Assembly: GCF_000003605.2 (NCBI RefSeq)
Contig: NW_003135833.1
Location: forward strand, 366,381-376,592
DNA length: 10,212 nucleotides
Direction of reading: 5' to 3'
Origin: Saccoglossus kowalevskii
Lineage: Eukaryota > Hemichordata > Enteropneusta > Harrimaniidae
Below, piece by piece: positions 1 to 8,020 of this stretch; within the stretch, counting starts at the first letter, position 1; every line of letters starts with the position of its first letter. Under the pieces are notes generated by a model. That model saw only the letters and a program-made list of their open reading frames with translations. It was not told where the DNA came from and ran no database searches. The position numbers were made by a program, and so were the translations under genes.

Positions 1-850
1 GTACAAACGTTGTTGTGTACGATATCAAGTTGACCACAAGTGAACCAATTTTTACCAAACAATACCCCCTTCCTCTGGCCTCCGAAGATGTGTTCAAAAA
101 GGAAGTCGATGATATGTTAGAACTCGACATTATCGAGAGATCCAACTCCCCTTACTCATCACCAGTGGTCCTAGTAAAAAAACAAGATGGCACTATTCGA
201 TTATGCAACGATTACCGCAAGCTTAACCGAATTACGGTTTTCGATGCAGAACCGATGCCTAACCCCGATAAATTATTCGCTCGTTTACATGCAGGAAATT
301 ATTTATCTAAATTCGATTTAACAAAAGGTTTTTGGCAAATCCCTTTGTCACTAGATGCTAAAGAAAAGACAGCATTTCAGACCCCCCAGGGTCACATGCA
401 CTATAAAGTTCTTCCATTCGGACTCAAAAATAGTCCTGCAAATTTTTCGAGAATGATGCGGATAATCCTAGAGGGTTTGCAGGACAATGTAGTTAATTTG
501 ATTGACGACATTTTGATGTGTACAATTCTACTTGGCAAGGCCATCTTCGCACGATTGAAACTGTCCTTAAACGTTTGAACCAAGCAGGTCTTACTGCCAA
601 GCCCTCCAAATGTTACATTGGTTATGATCAATTAGAATTTCTTGGACATATTGTTGGGCGAGGTTTGTTACAAACAGTTCCTGACAAAATTAGCGCAGTA
701 AAGGAAACTCACCCACCGAAAACGATCACCCAACTGAGGTCTTTCTTGGGCTTTTGCTCCTATTATAGGAAGTTTGTGCCAAATTTTGCAGCCATTGCCG
801 CCCCTTTACATGACCTTACAAAAACAGGTCAACCAAAACAATTAAAATGA
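1..850 (+). mobile_element. Ty3/gypsy LTR retrotransposon fragment, internal pol piece
   Basis: This is an internal piece of an LTR retrotransposon of the Ty3/gypsy group, recognised from its reverse transcriptase. It enters the window already inside pol, so gag, protease and the 5' LTR, if they survive, lie to the left. Recognisable homology stops near 850, soon after the reverse transcriptase connection region. No RNase H, integrase or 3' LTR is seen downstream, where the sequence changes into unrelated repeats at 997. The stretch 851-996 shows no clear feature; a few residues in the same frame after the stop at 848-850 could be degraded pol, but I cannot support it. The copy is truncated, frameshifted and surely inactive. 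Confidence 0.9.
3..850 (+). pseudogene. pol: Ty3/gypsy reverse transcriptase, frameshifted fragment
   Basis: The product would copy element RNA into DNA in the cytoplasmic particle. The frame is open from the window edge at position 3. Seen in order, counting residues from the GTG at 15: a fingers region with NSPYSSPVVLVKK (44-56) and YRKLNR (67-72), motif A KFDLTKGFWQIPL with catalytic Asp101 (codon 315-317), the FQTPQGH segment (121-127), motif B LPFGLKNSPANF (133-144) and motif C LIDDIL with Asp164/Asp165 (504-509). Ty3/gypsy elements usually carry an aromatic residue where this copy has Leu before IDD. Around 516-520 the homologous frame shifts by what looks like loss of one base, and the thumb and connection continue in another frame from about 518 to 850 (TWQGHLRT, EFLGHIVG, LRSFLGFCSYYRKFVPNFA). 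That frame ends at TGA 848-850 where the family usually continues. Lineage within Ty3/gypsy (Mag-like) is a guess. Confidence 0.9.
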
Positions 851-996
851 CAGTGTGTTAACAGCCTAAAACCACGATGTGCCGACCGTATCAATAGTTC
901 AACGGTTCTTTGACAATTTGGAGTATATTCGAAAACCTTCCAGGAATTTAAAAAATACAAAAAATCTTCACGACTTGCTACTATAAATGACTGACA

Positions 997-1742
997 TCAC
1001 AGTAAGAAAGATTTCCCGGACGTTGTCTCATATTTTTTCTATCTGTGTGATGAAACGAAAAAAGAATTCCACAATGGTTTTCCTCAGGCTGTATTCCATG
1101 CAAGTACTAACCACGCTCGATTTAGCTTAACTTTAGACATCAGTCGAGCACCTTACCACACTGCTGTATGAATAATTTCATGTTTAGAAAAGTTTTTAAG
1201 TTGATATGGTTTGCATAAGTAACTTCTTGAAATGATCTTTTACCTCCACATGCTGCGAGCGAGATTACGGTAATTTAACTGCGATTTACGTAATATTTAT
1301 TCAAAATTTCGATCTTTTAACTATGGGTCCATAATATAATATCCTAGGTCACATTTCGAAATGAATCTACCAACTTTGCGCTCGCTTTTCGTAACTTTGT
1401 AAGCGGTTTGTCGTACGTTTTCCGGTTCCTGTTGAGATAAACGGCTTATATATGGGGCGTTTTCAATACATTATTTACTGTTTTTGCATTTTAACTGCGG
1501 GGTTGGCGTGACAATGACTTAGGTTTAGCACGCCAGCAACTTCGCCAACTTTGCAATCGCTTGTTCCAACTTTAGACTCCGTTTTTTAACATTTTACCGA
1601 CAGTTCATTTGACAATGTGCTGATATAGGCTGCTTTCATCTGGCATTTTTTTCATTTGTTCGACTATACCACTGCCGGGTTCTATATTCAAACAACTTAG
1701 GTCAAATATAAAAATATATCTACCAAATTTGCAATCACTTTG
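997..1742. repeat. 746-bp tandem repeat R, copy 1
   Basis: The first copy begins at CATCACAGTAAGAAAGAT, and the same sequence recurs at 1743. Copies align over almost their whole length, with the first ~180 bp and the block around 1245-1320 especially similar. Compared with copy 2, this copy lacks 27 bp at the junction 1178/1179. No coding capacity is supported: the minus-strand frame that is open in copy 2 is interrupted here. The host family is not recognised; it could be part of a satellite, or a non-autonomous transposon with an internal duplication. Confidence 0.85.
1340..1742. repeat. Degenerate ~175-bp subrepeats inside repeat R
   Basis: A motif close to CTTAGGTC...CCAACTTTGCNNTCGCTT recurs at about 1371, 1545 and 1724 (spacing 174-179 bp). 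Each time it is followed by TAACTTT- or CAACTTT-like sequence and a TTTTTAACATTTT/TTTGCATTTTAACTGCGGGG-like stretch. The subunits are much more diverged from each other than copy 1 is from copy 2, so the short-period duplication is older than the 746-bp one. Confidence 0.55.
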
Positions 1743-2402
1743 CATCACAGTAAGAAAGATTGCCCGGACATTGTCTCGTATCTTTTCTATCTGTGTGATG
1801 AAACGAAAAAAGAATTCCACCATGGTTTCCTCAGGCTGTATCCCATGCAAGTACTAACCACGCTCGATTTAGCTTAACTTTAGACATCAGTCGAGCACCT
1901 TACTACACTGCTGTATGAATAATTTGAAATTGAAACGAATTGGCGGCTATTTCATGTTTGGACAAGTTTTAAAGTTGATATAGTTTACATAAGTAACTTC
2001 TTGAAATGATATTTGACCTCTACATGCTGCGAGCGAGATTACGGCAATTTAACCGCGATTTACGTAATATTTATTCAAAATTTCGATCTTTTAACTATGA
2101 GCCCCGTAAATATAATATCATAGGTCACATTCCTAAATGAACCTATATTTTTGCAACTGCTTTTTGCAACTTTGTAAGTGGTTTATCTTTCGTTTTCAGT
2201 TCGCTGTTAAAATACTCTGCTAATATGTGGGTCATTTTCTATACATTTAGTTAATGTTTTTGCAATTTAACTGCGGGGCTCACATGACAATGACGTAGGT
2301 AAAACATACAATCACCTTTTCAATTATTTCAATCCTTTTTAAACTTTGCATACTGTTTTTTTTTAAATTTTAATAGCAGGCCTTGTTACAATGTAATAAT
2401 AT
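1743..2402. repeat. Tandem repeat R, copy 2 (shortened)
   Basis: This directly follows copy 1 and begins with the same CATCACAGTAAGAAAGAT. It retains the 27-bp segment at 1926-1952 that copy 1 lacks. Its distal part (about 2110-2400) is more diverged and shorter than in copy 1, so the next copy starts after ~552 bp instead of ~748 (measured between the CGCTCG landmarks at 1113, 1861 and 2413). An 81-codon minus-strand frame spans 1605-1850 but crosses the copy junction and has no family resemblance, so it is treated as chance. Confidence 0.8.
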
Positions 2403-2490
2403 TCGCTGCTCGCGCTCGGTTTAGCTTAACTTTATACATCGGTCGATCACCTTACTACACTGCTATATGAATAATTTAGAATTAATTTGA
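2403..2490. repeat. Tandem repeat R, truncated copy 3
   Basis: A third start of the repeat, matching copies 1 and 2 from the CGCTCGGTTTAGCTTAACTT landmark through the TACACTGCTATATGAATAATTT stretch, corresponding to 1861-1925 of copy 2. Similarity ends near 2490, where repeat A1 begins. The sequence GAATTAATTTGAATTGA near the end resembles the segment retained in copy 2 and missing in copy 1. Confidence 0.7.
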
Positions 2491-2502
2491 ATTGATTTTT
2501 TT

Positions 2503-3054
2503 CTTGGTTTATTGGCGATATCTGCAACCCTACTAGCCGTTGTAGGCGACGTATAGTAAATCGCAATGTCACAAGATGTGTGACGTCAAATCAAATATGT
2601 AAACTGCATGTACAAATGATCAATGTAATTATAATTGCTAATGAGGCAGTCATGTTTTTGTATTAAATACAAAACACATGCTGTTGAATATGGGATTAGA
2701 ATAATTCATGTCTTTATTTGGTGTTAATTGAAATTAATTTACTTCAATATTTACCCTTATTATACACGCCATTCACATCTAATCAGAAATGTGGTAGCGT
2801 TCAAAAAATAGTTTTGTGTAAATAATTATGTGTACAAAAAGGAGAAGATTTTAAATGGCTAATATGTGCTAAACTGGATTGCAATACAAGTATATTAGAG
2901 TATATATACAGTGTAACCGAGTACATCATAATTCGTGAAAAATACTATTATTTTTGTTCATTATGATAATACTAAACTAGTGAACGGGCAATCCATATGG
3001 CTAGACGAGTTTTCAAGGACATTTTAGTTAATTGTACATTTTAATTCCAATTGC
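2503..3054. repeat. Dispersed repeat A, copy A1
   Basis: This is a non-coding, AT-rich repeat aligning end to end with 8021-8624 in the same orientation, from CTTGGTTTATTGGCGATATC to AATTCCAATTG. Overall similarity is clear but interrupted by substitutions and short indels, while the block 2617-2670 differs at one base only. It carries a perfect TGACGTCA palindrome. No open frame, terminal inverted repeat or RNA gene was seen. It could be a non-autonomous transposon, or one flank of a larger element whose core is the tandem array to its right. Confidence 0.85.
2581..2588. promoter_or_regulatory. CRE-type TGACGTCA palindrome
   Basis: A perfect 8-bp TGACGTCA, the consensus for CREB/ATF-family bZIP factors, lies in repeat A1. 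The matching place in A3 (8100-8107) reads TGACGTAC, so the site is not conserved. A chance match or a relic of the repeat's own promoter are both possible; function is unproven. Confidence 0.25.
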
Positions 3055-3066
3055 GGTCAGGCAAAG

Positions 3067-3140
3067 GCTGGTGAATATGGGATTATCTCTGTTGATGTGA
3101 ATAGGAATTAATTTAGTCCAATATTTTGTGTTATTTTGAT
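3067..3140. repeat. Dispersed repeat A, fragment A2
   Basis: A short fragment resembling the middle of A1 (about 2679-2760): GGTGAATATGGGATTA, then TTGATGTGAA, then GAATTAATTTAGTCCAATATTT. It lies directly after A1, suggesting an internal partial duplication. It lacks the AGAATAATTCATG stretch present in A1 and A3. Confidence 0.6.
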
Positions 3141-3340
3141 GATCATCGTCATCAATCAATTATCAATATCACATTATCTCATCAATGGAGAACTTCACAT
3201 TTTTCAGGTAGTATTTTGTCATGTATGAATATCTTCCAATGAGACAAATAAATTAGTGTTATCAGTCACGTGGTTTGACCACCATCTTGGATATCCAGCA
3301 ATATTGTCCCAAATGTTGGGCATTGCTTCTCACAAAACCC
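3141..3340. other. Spacer with no recognised feature
   Basis: This AT-rich single-copy stretch lies between repeat A and the tandem array. It contains a short palindromic run TGATGATCATCGTCATCA and an E-box-like CACGTG, neither of which can be assigned a role. No coding frame is supported. Confidence 0.5.
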
Positions 3341-4130
3341 CTACTATTTGGTACAAATAGTTTAGTCGATATTAGTTCGTTATTAGTAGCTCATTCGAAC
3401 TAAGTAATACATACTACTACTTTGGTACCTTTCGTACGTTCAATAGTACGATTTTTCTCGACATTAATGACACATGCTACTGGTTTGGAACCATTCTTGA
3501 ACTATTAGCAGCTTTCCTGTACGATTTCTATATCTTTTATTACCAGTCCTCTAGTAATATTAAATATATGATACTGTTTTGGTACTATTGCAGAATTGAA
3601 TATTGGCAGCTATTGACAAATAAATTATAAGTGCTGCTACTTTGGTACCGTTCCTATATTCATTAATATCAGTCTTTCCGAAATAACAATGCACGTGGAG
3701 ATTTTGTACCATTTCTATATTCATTATTATCAGTCACCCCAAAGTAATTTATACTTGCTGAATTTGTGGTACCATACCCCAAATCTAAAAATACATTCTA
3801 CAATTTTGATACGATTCGACAATTCATTGTTATCTGTCACACCGAACTTATTCATGCTGCAATTTTGATAACATTCCTATATACATTATTATCAGTCCCA
3901 ATCAAAACATGCGGCAATTTTGGTCTTTTTGGTTATTGGTCTTTTCGAACTAAATAATACATGTTGCAATTTTGGTACCATTCCTAGATTCATTATTGTC
4001 ATTCCCCCCAAACTAAATTATACATGCTTTTGTTTTGGTACCATTGCTATAGTCATTATTATCAGTCCGTCTGAAGCAAATAATATACGCTACAATTTTG
4101 GTACCATTACTATATTCATTGTTATTAGTT
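3341..4130. repeat. Degenerate ~62-bp tandem array, left part
   Basis: The unit consists of a CAATTTTGGTACCATTC core, then TATTCATTATTATCAGTC, then a CCGAACTAAATAATACATGCTG-like link. GGTACC cores at 3974, 4037 and 4100 give a clean 63-bp step; elsewhere spacing is irregular (about 41 to 65 bp) because of indels. About a dozen units are present here, the left-most being the most eroded. Short frames seen in this stretch are translations of the repeat and not genes. The array continues at 6124 beyond the inserted LINE. Confidence 0.9.
4120..4129 (+). repeat. Candidate target-site duplication, left
   Basis: TGTTATTAGT stands just left of the LINE insertion and nearly matches TGTTATCAGT at 6124-6133 just right of its tail (one mismatch in ten). 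Because this is also the normal array phase (ATTATTATCAGT), it may be duplicated target or simply the array resuming. Confidence 0.45.
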
Positions 4131-4167
4131 GTTATTTTAGTGCGACTCATATCTTCATTAGAATCTC

Positions 4168-6100
4168 ATGAAGAATTTCTATGGCAGCTTGAAGGAAGTC
4201 TACGGCCCTACTGCCTCAAGATCACTGTATCCCATTCTCAGTGCTGACGGGACAACACTTACCACAAAGGAAAAGGTTTTGGAGAGATGGGCGGAGCATT
4301 TCGACAGTATCCTGAACAGACCTTCCATGATCGACGAAGAAGCCACATTGGAGGAAATTCAGAAAGAAGTCCATCTACTTACCAGTGGTAAAGCACCTGG
4401 TTTGACTTGATTCCAGCTGAAGTATAAAGGGAGGATAATGAAGCCCTGGTTGAGAAACTTCACCAGCTGTCTCAGCTCATCTGGTAGCATGAGACAGTGC
4501 TACAGGACTTCAATGTTGCCTCCATCACCCACCTCTACAAACGCAAAGGAAACCGCCAAGCCTGCGACAATTATCGCGGAATCTCGATGTTGTCCATTGT
4601 AGGCAAGATCCTGGCTAGAGTTTTGCGCAACTGCGTCATCACACACCTTGACCATGCCTCCTTCCTGAAAGCCAGTGTGGTTTCCGGGAGGAAAACTGGA
4701 CTATAGACATGGTGTTTTCTGCTAGACAACTACAGGAGAAGTGCAGGAACAAAATGCTGACCTTTACTCCACATATGTCGATCTGACCAAGGACTTTGAC
4801 ACTGTTAATAGAGAGGGTCTTTGGAAAATCATGGTGAAGTATGGATGCCCCAGAAAATTCATCACCATGGTTCATCAACTTCACGACGGTATGCTGGCAA
4901 GGGTACAGGGAAATAGAATAATCTCTGATCCATTCACCGTTTCCATGACGTAGAACAAGGCTGTGTCCTTGCTCACACCTTGTTCAGCCTCATGTTTTTA
5001 GCCATGTTGACAGATGCCTTCAGGGCAGCTGACGTGAACATCGGCATCAAGAACCGAACTGGTGGTTCAGTGTTCAATCTCAGGAGGCTACAAGCAAAAA
5101 CCAAGGTTTCGTCTGGCACCATCAACGACTTCCTATTTGCTGATGATTGCACACTCAACGCTGCCATTGAGGAGTATATGCAACACAGCATTCGCCTGTT
5201 CTCTGACGCCTGCAACAACTTTGGCCTTACCATTAGCACCAAACGACTGAGGTAATGCACCAGCCAGCTCAAGGAAAGCCCTATGTTGAACCCAACATCA
5301 CTATCAACACGCAACGTCTGAGCAAGGTGGATAAGTTCACATACCTTGGCAGTACACTCCCTAGACATGTGGTCATTGACGACAAAGTCAACGTCAGACT
5401 CGCTAAAGCGAGTGCCGTCTTTGGCAGGCTACACAAGAATGTCTGGAACAGGAGTGGGATCACCACAGAGAAGAAGATCAAGATGTATCAAGCTGTTGTT
5501 CTCACTACGTTACTTTACAGATATGAAGCCTGGACATGCAGCGTCATGCCAGAAAGCTAAACCTCTTTCACACCACCCACCTCAGAAAACATCTTGACAT
5601 AAAGTGGCCAGACAGGATTCCAGACTATGAGGTTCTATCTAACACGTGCTGACCTGCCTAGCATTCACACCATCTTGATGCAGTCTCAGCTTCGCTGGGC
5701 AGGACAAGTAGCTCACATGTCAGATGAGAGTCTCCCAAATAGACTTCTGTTTTGGCGAGCTACAGCAAAGAAAACGCTTCCAAGGTGGCCAGAAGAAGCG
5801 TTACAGGGACACACTAAAAGCCGCACTGAAGGCTTTTAACATCAGTCACGGGAAATGGGAGCAGTTGGTCCAAGACAGAGGAACATAGCGATCAGCTGTT
5901 CACAAGGGAGCTAAAGTATGTGAGGCCAAAAGACCACAGACAGGCGAAGAAGAACAGCAGAAGCTGCTACCATCCACTGTCCTCACTACCAGAGACTCTT
6001 CGGGCGCAGATTGGCCACACCAGCCACCTGCGGACCCACAAAGCGAGTTCATCCCAACCCCAGGTTGACCAGATAGTCCTCGTTGTATCGACGGACGAAG
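4168..6100 (+). pseudogene. LINE reverse transcriptase ORF, many frameshifts and stops
   Basis: The parent protein primes reverse transcription at a nicked chromosomal target. Here the homology runs through all three forward frames with at least ten frame changes, near 4402, 4655, 4742, 4943, 5240, 5537, 5640, 5750, 5935 and 6000, plus in-frame stops at 4425 (TAA), 4485 (TAG) and 5886 (TAG). Landmarks in order: NFYGSLKEVYGP (from 4174), RWAEHFDSILNRP, SGKAPG (4384-4401), LYKRKGNR and NYRGISMLS, motif A VDLTKDFDTV with the catalytic Asp at 4780-4782, motif B QGCVLAHTLF (from 4956; Pro is usual where His stands at 4974-4976), motif C FADD (5136-5147), FTYLGSTL (about 5336-5359), QLRWAGQVAHM (5687-5719) and a C2H2 finger. 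All three catalytic Asp codons survive but no frame connects them. The copy is old and cannot encode protein. Confidence 0.92.
5978..6039 (+). other. Decayed C2H2 zinc finger at LINE C-terminus
   Basis: CPHYQRLF in one frame (5978-6001) followed by RAQIGHTSHLRTH in the next (6001-6039) gives the spacing of a C2H2 finger. The first Cys (5978-5980) and both His (6025-6027 and 6037-6039) are present. The second Cys position is Tyr (TAC, 5987-5989), and a single-base loss near 6000 separates the two halves. In relatives this finger is presumably used for nucleic-acid binding; here it is doubly broken. Confidence 0.75.
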
Positions 6101-6123
6101 AAAACAAAAAAACAAAAACAAAA
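6101..6123 (+). other. A/C-rich 3' tail of the LINE
   Basis: A run of A interrupted by single C residues (AAAACAAAAAAACAAAAAC and so on) closes the LINE immediately before the array resumes. This is the expected position for the 3' tail of a target-primed insertion and fixes the element's plus orientation. No canonical AATAAA signal stands just before it. Confidence 0.75.
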
Positions 6124-6133
6124 TGTTATCAGT
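6124..6133 (+). repeat. Candidate target-site duplication, right
   Basis: TGTTATCAGT directly follows the A/C-rich tail and pairs with 4120-4129. It is also the start of the resumed array unit, so the array phase is kept across the insertion whichever interpretation is right. Confidence 0.45.
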
Positions 6134-7577
6134 CACCGTGCTTTGGTATCATTCTTATATTCATTATTATCATTCCTCATCAAATATCAGTATACGCTAC
6201 CAATTTTTCTACCATTCCTATATTCATTATTATCAGTCTTTTGGAACTAAATACATCCTGTAATTTTCGTACCTTCTCTATCTTGATTATTATTAGTCAT
6301 CCCGAATTAACATTACATGCTGCAATTTTGGTACCATTCTTATAGTCACTATTCTCAGTTCTCCCTACCAGTATATGTTTAAAATTTTTCTACCGATCCA
6401 ATATTCATTATTTTCAGCTTTTTTGAAGTAAATAATAATCCTTCAATTCTTATATTCGTTATTATCAGACGATTATTGCAAATGTTGACATTAAAAGCTG
6501 TAATTTTGGTACCATTCCTATATTCGTTATTATCATTCTTGCTGATCCAATAATACATGCTGCAATTTTGGTATCATTATAATATATAATAAAGATTTGT
6601 AATTTTTGTACCGTTCATATATACATTGATATCAGTTCTCTTGAAATAACAATACGTGCTGCAAACGTCATTATTATTAGTCCTCCCGAACTAACATTAC
6701 ATAGTGTAATTGTGTTGCCATTCCTATATTCATTATTATGAGTCTTTCGAAATAAATAAATCATGCAGCAATTTTACTGCCTCCCCTATAGCAGTCTTCC
6801 TGAACAGTACAGGTTGCAATATTGGTACCATTTCTGTAGTCATTATTATAAGTCCTCTTGAATTACATGTTTCAATCGTTGTACAATTCCTCTATTCGTT
6901 ACTATCATACTTTGATTTTGGTACAATTCGTATTTTCATTGTTATCAGTCCAGTCGTACGAACAATACATACAGCAATTTTGTTACCATTCGTATATTCA
7001 CTATTATGAGTCTTTCGGGTCCATTATTACATACTGCAATGTTGGTACCATTTTATTGTTCATTAATATCGGTTTATCGAACTATTAATACATTTGCAAT
7101 TTTCCTTTCATTCCTAAATTCATTATTTTCTGCTATCCTGAAGTAAATAATATTCCTGAAATGTTGGTACCATCCATTCCTATATTTATTATTATCAGTC
7201 TAATTAACAATACAGGTTTTAATACCAGTTTCGTCGAACTAAATAATACACGACTTTATGTTCATTCCATTTATGTAGATTATTAACAGCTCCCAACAAT
7301 TTAATTATATGTGCTACTATTTTGTTACATTCCTACATTGATTATTAACGTCTGTCTCGAATTACTTAATACATGTTGATAGTTCGTTCCCATCATGTCC
7401 CTAGAAGTAGTAGTTCTTATTTGGTATCATTCCTATATTCATTGTTAACAGCTCCCCTACCTAATTAATACTTGCTACTATTTTTGTTCCATATTTTATT
7501 ATTATCATTCCTTGCCAGCTAAATGATACAATGATACAATTCTATATTCATGTTCTTATTTGTGGAACATTCCTCAA
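6124..7577. repeat. Degenerate ~62-bp tandem array, right part
   Basis: Same unit as at 3341-4130. Clear core spacings are 6268 to 6330 and 6508 to 6570, both 62 bp. Roughly twenty or more units are recognisable, with growing divergence and indels after about 7200. The last recognisable pieces (TTCTATATTCATG, then a TTTGTGGAACATTCCT core variant) end near 7577. Several plus-strand frames of 60-100 codons here read as variants of SYIHYYES or IFIIIS; they are the repeat seen in translation. With the left part this makes an array of about 2.2 kb without the LINE. Confidence 0.9.
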
Positions 7578-8020
7578 GCGACAATTTGCAGCGGTTTTGA
7601 GTGTTAAAATATGACCTGGCCATACAGCGGAGATTCTTCCGTCCCCGATAGTATACATATATCGTAATATCCATGAATAGTTTATTTTGTAATCCGCTAG
7701 GTTTTGATTTATCATGAGAGAAGATGACCCGATTTCCAGCCTGTCCTCTTCGTTATCGACTCTTCATGCTTTTCCTCCGTTCATTGTCTTCATGATCATA
7801 ACGAAAATGCTTCAATTGTTCAACTGAAATTTGCATTTCCGCTACGTGTCATACGGAAGTATTATTTGCTTTGGCAGATGATATTGAATAGAGACGTTCT
7901 AACCTCTTCACAAGACGTGCGGAATACTTGATTCCGCCCTTCATCGTCATCGGTGCATACTTGTTTTCCATTTGTGTGTTGAATCCAACTTCTGAAGTGA
8001 AGGTAAATCAGCCAATTTTG
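7578..8020. other. Single-copy segment between array and repeat A3
   Basis: This stretch has no counterpart elsewhere in the window and is visibly less AT-rich than its neighbours, with several CG dinucleotides. Its only notable content is the minus-strand frame described above. Nothing comparable precedes A1, where truncated repeat R copy 3 abuts instead. Confidence 0.6.
7753..7971 (-). pseudogene. Unrecognised small basic protein frame, one internal TGA
   Basis: On the minus strand an ATG at 7971-7969 in a favourable Kozak context (CACAAATGG: A at -3, G at +4) opens 40 codons ending at TGA 7851-7849. The same frame then runs another 31 codons to TAA 7755-7753. The first part includes MKGGIKYSARLVKRLERLYS and the second QISVEQLKHFRYDHEDNERR. 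Both are rich in Lys, Arg and Glu with heptad-like hydrophobic spacing, unlike the low-complexity Ile/Tyr/Phe frames elsewhere in the window. I do not recognise a family. The TGA could be a disabling C-to-T change at a CGA codon, the true end of a 40-residue peptide, or a sign that the frame is chance. The frame is open upstream of the ATG back to a TGA at 8010-8008, and after the TAA it stays open to a TAG at 7521-7519, entering the array. No splice sites or promoter could be assigned. Confidence 0.4.

Larger units (their letters stand above)
4131..6123 (+). mobile_element. 5'-truncated non-LTR retrotransposon (LINE)
   Basis: A LINE copy about 2 kb long, inserted in the ~62-bp array. It has reverse transcriptase and C-terminal parts of the single large ORF, a 3' A/C-rich tail and a possible target duplication. 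The endonuclease and N-terminal part of the usual ORF are absent, as expected from 5' truncation during target-primed reverse transcription. The exact 5' edge is uncertain: coding similarity is clear from 4168, and 4131-4167 could be degraded LINE or odd array sequence. It is markedly less AT-rich than the array around it. The clade is not settled from sequence reading; the family with a C-terminal C2H2 finger is common in marine invertebrates. Confidence 0.92.

Noticed and set aside
1605-1850. Minus-strand frame of 81 codons
   Set aside because: It crosses the junction between two copies of repeat R, and the corresponding part of copy 1 has a stop; no family resemblance.
3766-4171. Two plus-strand frames of 63 and 83 codons
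   Set aside because: They are Ile/Tyr/Phe-rich translations of the ~62-bp array; the recurring peptide pieces follow the DNA repeat.
4639-5481. Minus-strand frames of 66 to 131 codons under the LINE
   Set aside because: They lie antisense to the recognisable reverse transcriptase and are shadows of its codon pattern.
5346-5597. Plus-strand frame of 83 codons
   Set aside because: Overlaps the better-supported LINE frames (5255-5535 and about 5537-5640), whose residues match the family; this one does not.
5900-6136. Minus-strand frame of 78 codons
   Set aside because: Antisense to the LINE C-terminus and zinc finger region.
6710-7088. Plus-strand frames of 99 and 76 codons with SYIHYYES-like repeats
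   Set aside because: Same array read in two frames at once; a 62-bp unit cannot keep one frame, and no independent coding signal is present.
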